From Actinomycetota bacterium (GTDB lineage: Bacteria; Actinomycetota; Acidimicrobiia; Acidimicrobiales; JAHWKP01): 8,731 bases of DNA. How positions within the stretch are numbered: the first letter of the stretch is position 1; every line of letters begins with the position of its first letter. Positions 1 through 7,471 of the stretch are shown one piece after another. The translations under genes and the position numbers were made by a program. The stretch covers positions 1 through 8,731 of the forward strand of contig JAHWKP010000067.1 in the NCBI GenBank assembly GCA_019347775.1, in the 5' to 3' direction. The notes below the pieces were generated by a model that worked only from the letters and a program-made list of their open reading frames with translations, searched no databases and had not been told where the DNA came from.

Positions 1-154
<154 letters not shown>

Positions 155-161
155 ACGCAAC

Positions 162-1049
162 ATGAAGGGCATCGTCCTGGCGGGAGGCTCCGGCACGAGG
201 CTTTATCCGATCACCAAGACGGTCAGCAAGCAGCTCATCCCGATCTACGACAAGCCGATGATCTACTACCCGCTGTCGACCTTGATGAGCGCGGGAATCC
301 GCGACATCCTCATCATCTCGACACCGGAGGATCTTCCGCGTTTCGAGCAACTGCTCGGCAGCGGCGAGCAGATCGGTTGCGACTTCACCTACAAGGTCCA
401 GGAGTCCCCGCGCGGGCTGGCAGACGCTTACGTGATCGGCGACAACTTCATCGGCAACGACAAGGTCGCCATGATTCTCGGCGACAACATCTTCTACGGC
501 TCGCAGATGGACCAGCAGCTGGAGAGCTACGTCGACGTGGACGGCGGGGTCGGGTTCGCGGCACAGGTCAAGGACCCGGAGCGCTACGGCGTCTACGAGT
601 TCGACTCGGACATGAAGGTGCTGTCCATCGAAGAGAAGCCGGCCAAGCCACGTTCCAATTACGCCAACGCCGGCCTGTACTTCTCCGACAACGACGTTGT
701 CGAGATCGCCAAGGCCGTCGAGCCCAGCGAGCGGGGCGAGATCGAGATCACTTCCGTGCTTGAGGCTTACCGTCAAAAGGGCAAGCTCAAGGTGTGCCTG
801 CTGGACCGCGGCACGGCGTGGCTCGACACCGGAACTTTCGAGAGCATGAACAGCGCCTCGCAGTTCGTCCAGGTGATCGAAGAGCGCCAGGGCATCAAGA
901 TCGGGTGCATCGAAGAAGTCGCCTACCGCCGCGGCTTCATCGATGCCGAGCAGCTCGAGTCTCTGGCAGAAGGCCTTACCAAGTCCGGCTACGGCCGCCA
1001 CCTGCTGAGCGTCCTGGAGGAGGCTCAGCCGCCCGCACGTCGCCCATGA
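162..1049 (+). CDS. rmlA: Glucose-1-phosphate thymidylyltransferase
   Basis: This 295-residue cytoplasmic enzyme joins dTTP and glucose-1-phosphate to give dTDP-glucose and pyrophosphate, the first step of dTDP-rhamnose synthesis. Visible motifs are the nucleotide-binding LAGGSGTRLYPIT (residues 6-18), SKQLIPIYDKPMIYYPLS (22-39), the metal-binding LGDNIFYG (106-113), EEKP (157-160), NAGLYF (169-174) and WLDTGT (220-225). The length matches the short RmlA family, which lacks a hexapeptide-repeat tail. An in-frame upstream start at 51 is rejected because it would add 37 residues overlapping rmlB and not seen in the family. ATG 162 has GGGAAGG at 145-151, 10 bases upstream. The stop overlaps the next start as ATGA at 1046-1049, implying coupled translation with rmlD. 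Family identity is clear. Confidence 0.96.
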   Translation: MKGIVLAGGSGTRLYPITKTVSKQLIPIYDKPMIYYPLSTLMSAGIRDILIISTPEDLPRFEQLLGSGEQIGCDFTYKVQESPRGLADAYVIGDNFIGNDKVAMILGDNIFYGSQMDQQLESYVDVDGGVGFAAQVKDPERYGVYEFDSDMKVLSIEEKPAKPRSNYANAGLYFSDNDVVEIAKAVEPSERGEIEITSVLEAYRQKGKLKVCLLDRGTAWLDTGTFESMNSASQFVQVIEERQGIKIGCIEEVAYRRGFIDAEQLESLAEGLTKSGYGRHLLSVLEEAQPPARRP

Positions 1050-1888
1050 AGGTTGTAATCACCGGGGCTGGAGGCCAGCTCGGCACGGATCTGATCGCGG
1101 CAATGCAGGGTTGGGATGTCGTCGCCTTGGCGCGGGACCAGATGGATGTGGCCGACCGTGAACAGGTCCTCCAGGCGGTGACGACGGTCGAGCCCGACGC
1201 CATCGTGCACGCCGGGGCGTGGACCGCAGTCGACGCCTGCGAGTCTGATCCCGACCGCGCCTTCCGATCCAACGCGCTCGGATCCCGCCACGTGGCGGAG
1301 GCGGCCCGACTGGTCGGTGCGCACGTTCTGTACGTCTCGACTGACTACGTCTTTGATGGCACCGCGACAACGCCGTACACCGAGTGGGACGAGCCGAATC
1401 CGCAGTCCGTCTATGCCCGCTCGAAGCTGGCGGGGGAGCACGAGGTGCTGGCTCAGCTTCCCGCGGCCGCGGTCGTGCGGACCGGCTGGGTGTGTGGAGT
1501 GCACGGCAACAACTTGGTCAAGACGATCCTCCGATTGGCCTCGGAGCATGAGCGGCTGACCTTCGTCAACGACCAGCAGGAGTGCCCGACGTTCACCGAG
1601 GACCTCGCGGGGATGATTCGCCGGTTGGTCGTATCTCGCCTTCCCGGCGTCTTCCATGTGACAAATCAGGGTCCGACGACCCCATTCGAGTTCGCCCGGT
1701 CCGTGCTGGCCGCATCGGGCCAGGACCCTGAGCGAGTGTCTCCGGTGACGACCGCGGAGTTGCGCAGGCCCGCGCCCCGCCCCGCGTACGCCGTGCTCGA
1801 CAACGCCGCGCTGCGCCTGCAGGGGATCCCCCTCCTGGAACACTGGAGCGTGCCCCTGGAGCGGACGGTGAAAGAGTTGACCTCATGA
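1046..1888 (+). CDS. rmlD: dTDP-4-dehydrorhamnose reductase
   Basis: This 280-residue enzyme performs the last step of dTDP-L-rhamnose synthesis, NAD(P)H-dependent reduction of dTDP-4-keto-L-rhamnose. The N-terminal Rossmann motif is GAGGQLG (residues 7-13). It is followed by DQMDV (31-35), HAGAWTAVDACE (55-66), STDYVFDG (98-105) and the catalytic YxxxK pair Y123/K127 in YARSK. The segment GNNLVKTILR (154-163) and a QECPTF-type stretch also fit RmlD. The start is ATG 1046, overlapping the rmlA stop. The reading frame extends further upstream to 794, but that part is a shadow of rmlA. The purine-rich GGAGGAGG at 1016-1023 is too far away to act as a normal ribosome binding site, so coupling to rmlA is likely. 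The end overlaps the next gene as ATGA at 1885-1888. Confidence 0.95.
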   Translation: MKVVITGAGGQLGTDLIAAMQGWDVVALARDQMDVADREQVLQAVTTVEPDAIVHAGAWTAVDACESDPDRAFRSNALGSRHVAEAARLVGAHVLYVSTDYVFDGTATTPYTEWDEPNPQSVYARSKLAGEHEVLAQLPAAAVVRTGWVCGVHGNNLVKTILRLASEHERLTFVNDQQECPTFTEDLAGMIRRLVVSRLPGVFHVTNQGPTTPFEFARSVLAASGQDPERVSPVTTAELRRPAPRPAYAVLDNAALRLQGIPLLEHWSVPLERTVKELTS

Positions 1889-3159
1889 GCAAGTGTGCAG
1901 TCATCGGCGGCGGCTACGTGGGACTGGCCACGGCCGTGACGCTCACCCATCTCGGCCACGAAGTCACGGTCGCCGAGATCGACCCCGAGCGTCTGGAGAC
2001 CCTGCGCGCCGGCCGCTCCCCGATTCTCGAGGCGGGCCTCGAAGAACGCATCGCCCAGGGGTTGGAGGAGGGAGTCCTGAGCTTCGTGTCCAAGTCGACC
2101 GAAGCGGCCCCAGAGGCGGACTTCGTGTTTCTTTGCGTCCAGACACCGATGGGATCCAGAGGCCGGGCTGACCTGTCCTATCTGGAGCAGGCGGCGGCCG
2201 AGATAGCGCCGGTGCTGGCGCAGGAGGCCATCGTTGTCACCAAGTCGACCGTTCCGGTCGGCTCCAGCCGGGTCGTAGAGCGGGTGATCCGCCGAGAAGA
2301 CGTGAAGGTGGTGTCGAGCCCGGAGTTCCTTCAGGAGGGAAGCGCCGTCCACGACAGCCTGCATCCCACTCGAATAGTGCTGGGCTGCGACGACCAGACG
2401 GCCGTCGCCAAGGTCGCGGCCTTACTAGAGCCCCTGAACGCGCCGATCATCGTCACCAACTCGCCCTCGGCCGAGACCATCAAGTACGCCGCCAACTCCT
2501 TCCTGGCCACGAAGATCTCCTTCATCAACGCGGTCGCCGCGGTGTGCGAGGGAATCGGCGCCAACGTCGACGACGTCATGCTGGGCATCGGCTACGACCC
2601 CCGCATCGGCGTCGAGTTCCTCCGCCCCGGTCCGGGATTCGGTGGTTCATGCCTCCCTAAAGATTTGGGCGCGATTAAGGCTTCGGCGGAGGACGCGGGG
2701 TATCGGTTCGAGTTGCTCGACGCGGTGGAGAAGGTCAACGACCAGCAGCTCGACCGGATCGTCAACAAGATCGCCCGCCACGCTCGACCGCTCAACGGTT
2801 CGATCGTGGCCGTCTGGGGTCTGACCTTCAAGGCCCGTACGGCCGACCTCCGTGACTCGCCCGCCATCGAGATCGCCCGGCGCTTGCGCGAGCGCAACGC
2901 CAAGGTGGTCGCCTACGACCCCACGGTCACCGGCCCGGCGCCGGAGTTGGAGGGAATCGAAATCGTGACTGATCCCTATGCGGCCACGATCGGGGCGTCG
3001 GCGCTGGCGATCCTCACCGAGTGGGACGAGTTCCGCTGGCTCGACTTCGAGAAGGTCGAATCCGGCATGAAGCATGCCGCCATCGTCGACGCCCGGAACC
3101 TGCTCGACCCCGCCCCGCTGCGCCGCCTGGGCTTCGAGTACGAAGGCTTGGGCCGCTGA
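1885..3159 (+). CDS. ugd: UDP-glucose 6-dehydrogenase family protein
   Basis: This 424-residue cytoplasmic NAD-dependent dehydrogenase most likely oxidises UDP-glucose to UDP-glucuronate. The N-terminal NAD-binding motif is GGGYVGL (residues 8-14). STVPVG lies at 121-126 and SPEFLQEGS at 145-153. K200 and N204 fall in AETIKYAANSF, and the catalytic Cys256 lies in FGGSCLPKD (252-260); the K200/N204/C256/D260 spacing matches known UDP-glucose dehydrogenases. The C-terminal UDP-binding domain includes WGLTFKARTADLRDSPA. Related family members oxidise UDP-N-acetylmannosamine or GDP-mannose, and sequence reading alone does not fix the substrate; UDP-glucose is the best guess. ATG 1885 overlaps the rmlD stop and has only weak Shine-Dalgarno character upstream. 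The stop at 3157-3159 overlaps the proposed CTG start of the next gene. Confidence 0.92.
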   Translation: MSKCAVIGGGYVGLATAVTLTHLGHEVTVAEIDPERLETLRAGRSPILEAGLEERIAQGLEEGVLSFVSKSTEAAPEADFVFLCVQTPMGSRGRADLSYLEQAAAEIAPVLAQEAIVVTKSTVPVGSSRVVERVIRREDVKVVSSPEFLQEGSAVHDSLHPTRIVLGCDDQTAVAKVAALLEPLNAPIIVTNSPSAETIKYAANSFLATKISFINAVAAVCEGIGANVDDVMLGIGYDPRIGVEFLRPGPGFGGSCLPKDLGAIKASAEDAGYRFELLDAVEKVNDQQLDRIVNKIARHARPLNGSIVAVWGLTFKARTADLRDSPAIEIARRLRERNAKVVAYDPTVTGPAPELEGIEIVTDPYAATIGASALAILTEWDEFRWLDFEKVESGMKHAAIVDARNLLDPAPLRRLGFEYEGLGR

Positions 3160-4043
3160 CGGACTCCGCACCGGGCGACCAGCGGCCGTCCGTAGCGGCG
3201 GTAATCGTCAACTACAACGCCGGCGAGCATCTTTCGGCCTGCGTGGCGAGCCTCGAGGCGACTGGTATCGGGACGATCGTCGTTGCCGACAACGCTTCCG
3301 ACGACGGTTCGGTGGAACTCATGCGGGAACGTCACCCACAAGCGCAGGTCCTCAGCACCGGAGCCAACCTCGGCTACGGCGGCGCGGTCAACGCGGGTGC
3401 GGCGATGGTCACATCCGAATATCTGCTCGCCTGCAACCCCGACACGATGTTCGATCGGGAAGCACCCGCCCGCCTGATCGATGCCCTCGAGTCCGAGCCT
3501 TCGGCGGCAGCGGCTGGTCCCCGGGTGGACACTGGCTCGGGGGAGGTCTACCCATCGGCCCGCACGTTCCCGTCCGTCACTGATTCCATCGGCCACGGAT
3601 TCTTGGGCCTCGTCTGGCGCGACAACCCCTGGAGCCGCCGCTATCTCATGGCGGGCCGGTCGCTCGAGCGCACCCAGACCGTGGACTGGATCTCGGGCTC
3701 CTGCATGATGCTGCGGCGCTCAGCCTTCGACGCCGTGTCCGGGTTCGACGAGTCCTTCTTTATGTACGCCGAGGACGTCGACCTGTGCCGCCGGCTCGCG
3801 GTCGCGGGATGGTCGACGCTCTACGTCCCGACCGCGCGCGTCGTGCATGTCCAGGGCGTCTCGTCGGCCCGCCACCCCTATCGCATGATCGCGGCGCACC
3901 ATCGGTCCCTCCTGCGATTCGCCTCCCTGACGGCCCGGGATCGTCGAGACCGCGCCTTATTGCCGCTCGTGGCCCTCGGCCTGGGCACGAGAGCGGCGCT
4001 GCTGGCGCTGGGGCGGCTCCTTAGCCGCCGTCGCGCCATATAG
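3156..4043 (+). CDS. Family 2 glycosyltransferase, WbbL-like rhamnosyltransferase
   Basis: The product is a GT-A fold transferase of family GT2, probably moving L-rhamnose from dTDP-rhamnose to a lipid-linked acceptor at the inner membrane face. From the chosen start it has 295 residues. VAAVIVNYN (13-21) opens the fold, and the nucleotide/metal region follows as ADNASDDGS (44-52). NLGYGGAVNAG is at 71-81, NPDT at 94-97, DWISGSCMMLRR at 177-188, and acidic E206/D207 lie in MYAEDVDLCRR. A C-terminal stretch (about 268-288) is Ala/Leu-rich and may contact the membrane. The only standard in-frame start upstream of the fold is GTG 3021, deep inside ugd, which would add 45 residues of Arg/Pro-rich shadow sequence. 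CTG 3156 overlaps the ugd stop as CTGA and has GAAGG at 3142-3146 in front. Neighbouring rml genes support rhamnose as donor; the acceptor is unknown. Confidence 0.85.
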   Translation: MTDSAPGDQRPSVAAVIVNYNAGEHLSACVASLEATGIGTIVVADNASDDGSVELMRERHPQAQVLSTGANLGYGGAVNAGAAMVTSEYLLACNPDTMFDREAPARLIDALESEPSAAAAGPRVDTGSGEVYPSARTFPSVTDSIGHGFLGLVWRDNPWSRRYLMAGRSLERTQTVDWISGSCMMLRRSAFDAVSGFDESFFMYAEDVDLCRRLAVAGWSTLYVPTARVVHVQGVSSARHPYRMIAAHHRSLLRFASLTARDRRDRALLPLVALGLGTRAALLALGRLLSRRRAI

Positions 4044-4057
4044 GGTCGCCGGTTCAT

Positions 4058-4852
4058 ATGGGCAAGGCATCCAGCGGCAAGAAGGTGGCGCGGGCAGCCG
4101 CGACCGGCGGAGGCGCACGCACCAGCCGAGGCGGCACCGCGGGGCCGTGGAAGTGGTACGTGGTGATCGCGCTGGTCGCCGCGCTCGGCGTCGTACTCCT
4201 CATCGCCAGCCGGTCCGAGCGACAAGAGGAGATCTCCGCCATCGGCCCGCCCCGCCCGGGCGACCACTGGCACGTGGCCTACGGCATCCATGTCTGCGGT
4301 GCGTTCCAGCCCGCCCTGCAAGAGGAACGCGACCCTCAGGGCATCCACACTCACACCGCCGAAGGCGGGGGCGACGGGATCATCCACATCCACCCCTTCA
4401 CCACCCAGGCGTCGGGCGAGAACGCCACCCTGGGCAAGTTCGCCGACGCCGCCGGACTCGGCCTAGAGGACGGAAGCCTGACTCTGCCCGACGGCGACGT
4501 CTACGAGGACGGCGAAGAGTGCCACGGCCAGGAATCGGTCTTGCGGGTGAAATACGACGACGAGATCTTCACCGAGAACCTCAGGGACATCAACTTCACC
4601 GCAGATCGCGGTCAGCTCACCATCTTCTTCGGTCCGCCCGACGCAGAGATCCCGCCGCCGCCGTCAGCGCCGAACCTCGACAACCTAAGCGACGTGCCGC
4701 CGGAGGAACAGCAGAACGCCCCGATCCAGATTCCATCGGAGCCAGAAGGCAGCCCGCCGCCAGCCGAGGGCGAGCCTCCACCGCCTGAAGGTGAGCCGGA
4801 ACCGGAGGAGAACACCGAGCCGACCGGGACAGAACCAACCGCGGCACCGTGA
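4058..4852 (+). CDS. Membrane-anchored His-rich protein of unknown function
   Basis: I do not recognise a named family for this 264-residue protein. It starts with a basic Lys/Arg/Gly-rich segment (1-29), then one membrane helix (about 31-51, WKWYVVIALVAALGVVLLIA). With no cleavage motif evident, the bulk probably faces outward. The extracytoplasmic core (about 60-192) carries paired histidines: GDHWHVAYG (68-76), GIHTH (95-99) and IIHIHPF (108-114), plus C80 and C155-H156. Such HxH pairs could bind a metal, and the two cysteines could form a disulfide; both are inference. ATLGKF (123-128) looks conserved-like. The tail (about 195-264) is disordered-looking and rich in Pro and Glu. ATG 4058 lies 14 bases after the glycosyltransferase stop, with AGGG at 4042-4045. 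Its place between sugar genes suggests a role in surface polysaccharide assembly. Confidence 0.85.
   Translation: MGKASSGKKVARAAATGGGARTSRGGTAGPWKWYVVIALVAALGVVLLIASRSERQEEISAIGPPRPGDHWHVAYGIHVCGAFQPALQEERDPQGIHTHTAEGGGDGIIHIHPFTTQASGENATLGKFADAAGLGLEDGSLTLPDGDVYEDGEECHGQESVLRVKYDDEIFTENLRDINFTADRGQLTIFFGPPDAEIPPPPSAPNLDNLSDVPPEEQQNAPIQIPSEPEGSPPPAEGEPPPPEGEPEPEENTEPTGTEPTAAP
4745..4810 (+). repeat. Imperfect Pro/Glu/Gly repeat in protein tail
   Basis: Within the tail of the His-rich protein, residues 230-251 repeat a short degenerate unit of the type EG(S/E)PPP(P), visible as EGSPPP, EGEPPPP and EGEPEPE. It is acidic and proline-rich, as expected for an extended linker in the cell envelope. 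It may vary in length between strains by slippage, which is an inference. Confidence 0.5.
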
Positions 4853-4865
4853 CCAGGGGCGGGGC

Positions 4866-5840
4866 GTGACGCCGCCGCCGGCTGTGGTGCTAGTCGGAGG
4901 CGAAGGCACGCGGCTCCGACCGCTGACGCTGCACACTCCGAAGCAGATGCTGCCGGTCGCCGGCATCCCGCTGTTGAGGCGGGTCCTAGAGCCGCTTGAG
5001 GCCGCGGGAATAGACGAAGTCGTTCTCTCCTCCGGCTACCGCGCCGAGGCCTTCGACGGCCTGGACCTCTCGCCCTTCCGGGTCACCCACGCGGTGGAGA
5101 CGCACCCTCTTGGTAGCGGGGGAGGACTGGCCAATGCCCTGCGCACCGCCGAGATTTCCGGGACTTTCGTCGCCCTGAACGGCGACGTGATCGGCAACGT
5201 CGACGTGGCGTCGATGTTGCAGTTCCACCGAGACAGTGGGGCGCGGGCGACGATCCTGGTCAAGGCCGTCCCCGATCCGGCCGAGTTCGGGGTGGCGGTC
5301 GTGGCCGCCGACGGTACGGTCGAGCGCTTCGTCGAGAAACCGCCACCACCAGCGCCTTCGGATCTGGTCAACGCCGGAGTCTGGATCCTGGACAGCTCCA
5401 TCCTCTCGGGCGTGGCAGCGTCAGCGCCCTGCAGCATCGAGCGCGAGATCTTCCCTGACCTCGCCCAGGCGGGAGAACTACGGGCCTTCCGCCACGAGGG
5501 CTGGTGGCACGACGTCGGTCGGCTCGATCGGTACCTCGCCGCCACGTTCCAGTGCGTGGACGCGGGCCAAGTGCCGGCCGAGTGGCAACTCTCCAGCGGT
5601 GTACTCACCGCTCCGGACGCCCAGGTCGATCCCTCCGCGCGCTTGATCCGGTCGGTAATAGGACCCCGGTCAAAGGTGAAGGCCGGCGCATTGGTGGCCG
5701 ACTCGGTCCTCCTGGACGGTGCGACCGTAGGCCCGGACGCTGAAGTCCGGGGTTCGATCGTGGGGCCCGGGTGGTCGGTGGGCGAAGCTGAGGTTGTGGT
5801 GGACGCCATCTGCGCTGATCCGGAGGGAGGCTCGGAGTGA
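4866..5840 (+). CDS. NDP-sugar pyrophosphorylase, mannose-1-phosphate guanylyltransferase-like
   Basis: This 324-residue enzyme probably joins a nucleoside triphosphate to a hexose-1-phosphate. The sequence resembles the mycobacterial-type GDP-mannose pyrophosphorylase. The signature VLVGGEGTRLRPLT is at residues 8-21, TPKQMLP at 24-30, HPLGSGGGLANAL at 80-92, NGDVIGNVD at 105-113, FVEKP at 155-159, NAGVWIL at 169-175 and SIEREIFPDL at 190-199. The catalytic domain is followed by a short left-handed beta-helix-like tail (about 245-305) with hexapeptide-type spacing (VDPSARLIRSVIG, VLLDGATVGPDAEV). The frame is open from 4791, but that part overlaps the preceding Pro-rich tail. GTG 4866 is 13 bases past the preceding stop and has AGGGG at 4855-4859. 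Glucose-1-phosphate thymidylyl- or uridylyltransferase activity cannot be excluded. The end overlaps the next gene as GTGA. Confidence 0.85.
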   Translation: MTPPPAVVLVGGEGTRLRPLTLHTPKQMLPVAGIPLLRRVLEPLEAAGIDEVVLSSGYRAEAFDGLDLSPFRVTHAVETHPLGSGGGLANALRTAEISGTFVALNGDVIGNVDVASMLQFHRDSGARATILVKAVPDPAEFGVAVVAADGTVERFVEKPPPPAPSDLVNAGVWILDSSILSGVAASAPCSIEREIFPDLAQAGELRAFRHEGWWHDVGRLDRYLAATFQCVDAGQVPAEWQLSSGVLTAPDAQVDPSARLIRSVIGPRSKVKAGALVADSVLLDGATVGPDAEVRGSIVGPGWSVGEAEVVVDAICADPEGGSE

Positions 5841-6802
5841 AGTGTCTGGTCACCGGCGGCGCCGGGTTCATCGGCTCCACGCTCGTCGATCGTCTTCTTG
5901 CGGAGGATCATGAGGTCGAGGTAATCGACGACCTTTCCGCCGGCTCTCTTGCCAACCTGGCATCGGCGCGCACGGAGGGCGGAAAGCGCTTTCGGTTCCA
6001 CCAAGCCGACATCCGCGCCGCCGACGTGGTCGATGTGATCGGCCGGATCCAGCCCGAAGTCGTATTCCACCTGGCGGCCCAGGCCGACGTGCGGGTCTCC
6101 GTGGCCAGACCCGTGTTCGACGCCGAGGTCAACATCATCGGCAGCCTCAACGTGCTCGAGGGGGCTCGCGCCGGGGGCACCACCAAGGTCGTGTTCGCCT
6201 CGAGCGGGGGCACGATCTACGGCGATCCGCCGGCCAAGGCCCTGCCGCTGAAGGAGAGCCAGCCCCAGGTTCCGTTGTCGCCCTATGGCGTGGCCAAGAA
6301 GACGATCGGCGATTACCTCCGCGCCTACCGGGACCTCCACGACCTGGAATTCACCGCCTTAGCGCTGGCGAACGTCTACGGGCCCCGCCAAGATCCACAC
6401 GGTGAGGCTGGAGTCGTTGCCATCTTCGCTGAGAAGCTCCTGGCCGGCGAAACGTGTGTGATCTTCGGTGACGGCGAGCAGACGCGCGACTTCGTGTTCG
6501 TCGACGACGTGGTCGACGCCTTCGCCCGCGCCGTCGACCGGGCCGGCGGACTCCTGCTCAACATCGGAACCGCGGTCGAGACGTCGGTCAACGAGCTCTA
6601 TGCCGCGATGGCGTCGGCTGCCGGCAGCACGGCGAAGCCCGAGCGGCAGCCCGCCCGTCCGGGCGAGCTGGCCCGCCCCGCCCTGGATCCGGCCCGCGCC
6701 GCCATCCATCTCGGATGGAAACCCTGGACATCGATGGAAGACGGACTGGCCGCGGTCATGCGGTGGTGCCGTGACCGCGACGCCGAGTCAGGTCCCCGTT
6801 AG
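5837..6802 (+). CDS. NAD-dependent sugar epimerase, GalE-like
   Basis: The 321-residue product is an extended short-chain dehydrogenase acting on a nucleotide sugar, most likely a UDP-sugar 4-epimerase. It shows the Rossmann motif GGAGFIG (7-13), the acidic pair D31/D32 that typically selects NAD, HLAAQADVRVSV (78-89), SSGGTIYG (122-129) and the catalytic Y150/K154 in SPYGVAKK. Substrate-side motifs are NVYGPRQDPHGEAGVV (179-194) and GDGEQTRDFVFVDDV (211-225). Start GTG 5837 overlaps the previous stop and has GGAGGGAGG at 5822-5830, 6 bases upstream, the best ribosome binding site in the sugar block. With ugd in the same run, the substrate could be UDP-glucose (to UDP-galactose) or UDP-glucuronate (to UDP-galacturonate); sequence alone does not decide. 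The gene ends with TAG, 2 bases before the next gene. Confidence 0.88.
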   Translation: MKCLVTGGAGFIGSTLVDRLLAEDHEVEVIDDLSAGSLANLASARTEGGKRFRFHQADIRAADVVDVIGRIQPEVVFHLAAQADVRVSVARPVFDAEVNIIGSLNVLEGARAGGTTKVVFASSGGTIYGDPPAKALPLKESQPQVPLSPYGVAKKTIGDYLRAYRDLHDLEFTALALANVYGPRQDPHGEAGVVAIFAEKLLAGETCVIFGDGEQTRDFVFVDDVVDAFARAVDRAGGLLLNIGTAVETSVNELYAAMASAAGSTAKPERQPARPGELARPALDPARAAIHLGWKPWTSMEDGLAAVMRWCRDRDAESGPR

Positions 6803-6804
6803 CC

Positions 6805-7413
6805 GTGCGGTCTGACTGGCGGACCGCGGTGGCGGCGATGAGGGTCGCCTCGCTCGTCGCCATTGCGACGTTGGCGGCCGTGACGATCCCAACCACCGCT
6901 GTGAGCCAGGAAAGCGGCGACCCCGCGAACGGACGAGAGGTCTTCTCCGCCAACTGCGCGATGTGTCATGGCAGCGACGCAGCCGGGATGATGGGCATGC
7001 ATCCGTCGCTGCGCGGCGCGATCGAGCGCCTGTCGCGTGAGGGTGTCGAGGTCGCCATCCGCCAGGGCCGTCGCACCCAGCCACCGATGCCGGCATGGGA
7101 AGGCCGACTCAGCAATGACGAGATCGACAATGTCATCGCCTACATCGCGACACTGCCCGACGGTCCCCGCAACTTCGGTGCCGACGGACGCAGCGGGATG
7201 ATGATGGGCGGCGACGGCGACGGCATGAGGATGCCGGTCATCGCCCTCGTCGTCGTGCTCGCGGCCGCGGCCGCCGGACTCGTCGCCTGGACGGCGACAC
7301 GCCGCGATCTGTCGCCGCTGCGCGTGCTCGACCGGCGCTACGCGGCCGGCGAACTGTCCCGAGAGGAGTACCTGCAGCGTCGCGCCGACCTACGGCGGGA
7401 CGGACCGGGGTAG
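6805..7413 (+). CDS. Membrane-tethered c-type cytochrome with SHOCT-like C-terminus
   Basis: This 202-residue protein begins with a signal peptide or anchor (hydrophobic about 12-33). A single class I cytochrome c domain (about 38-119) follows, with heme-binding CAMCH (C51, C54, H55) and the likely distal ligand M95 in PPMPAW. The helix EIDNVIAYIATLP (106-118) is typical of the fold. A Met/Gly/Asp-rich linker (131-143) leads to a membrane helix (about 144-163) and a C-terminal segment (about 170-197, LDRRYAAGELSREEYLQRR) resembling the SHOCT domain. The heme domain would face outward and the SHOCT part the cytoplasm. GTG 6805 follows the epimerase stop by 2 bases but has no clear Shine-Dalgarno. 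ATG 6838 is an alternative giving a tidier signal peptide. It probably transfers electrons; its link to the next permease suggests metal chemistry, which is inference. Confidence 0.88.
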   Translation: MRSDWRTAVAAMRVASLVAIATLAAVTIPTTAVSQESGDPANGREVFSANCAMCHGSDAAGMMGMHPSLRGAIERLSREGVEVAIRQGRRTQPPMPAWEGRLSNDEIDNVIAYIATLPDGPRNFGADGRSGMMMGGDGDGMRMPVIALVVVLAAAAAGLVAWTATRRDLSPLRVLDRRYAAGELSREEYLQRRADLRRDGPG

Positions 7414-7471
7414 ACCGCATTCCGATCGAGGAGGCAGACCTGGCGCTTGCGCAGGCCGCGAGACAGGGCCG
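7414..7471 (+). promoter_or_regulatory. Largest intergenic gap, cytochrome to permease
   Basis: These 58 bases are the longest non-coding stretch in the window. They contain GAGGAGG at 7428-7434 and an imperfect inverted repeat at 7439-7455 (CCTG with CAGG, inner GCGC-type bases), with no T-run after it. No -10/-35 pair could be recognised with confidence. It could be a translational control segment for the permease or only a spacer. Confidence 0.4.
7428..7434 (+). promoter_or_regulatory. Strong Shine-Dalgarno without an ATG/GTG start behind it
   Basis: GAGGAGG is a near-perfect anti-16S match, yet no ATG or GTG lies 5-12 bases downstream. CTG 7440 is 5 bases away and would open an 11-codon frame (MALAQAARQGR) whose TGA 7473-7475 overlaps the permease GTG 7472 as GTGA. 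TTG 7447 is 12 bases away but starts an implausible frame. The site may drive a leader peptide coupled to the permease. Confidence 0.45.

Noticed and set aside
1025..1843. 272-codon minus-strand frame opposite rmlD
   Set aside because: It is a codon shadow of rmlD with Arg/Gly-rich composition and no motif.
4147..4788. 213-codon plus-strand frame inside the His-rich protein gene
   Set aside because: It is Arg/Pro/His-rich out-of-frame sequence with no domain; the overlapping frame shows a membrane helix and ordered motifs.
5036..6340. 434-codon open frame on the minus strand
   Set aside because: It lies antisense across two well-supported genes, has no recognisable motif, and long antisense frames are expected in GC-rich DNA.
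7439..7457. Inverted repeat as a transcription terminator
   Set aside because: The stem is short and bulged, and no T-run follows.
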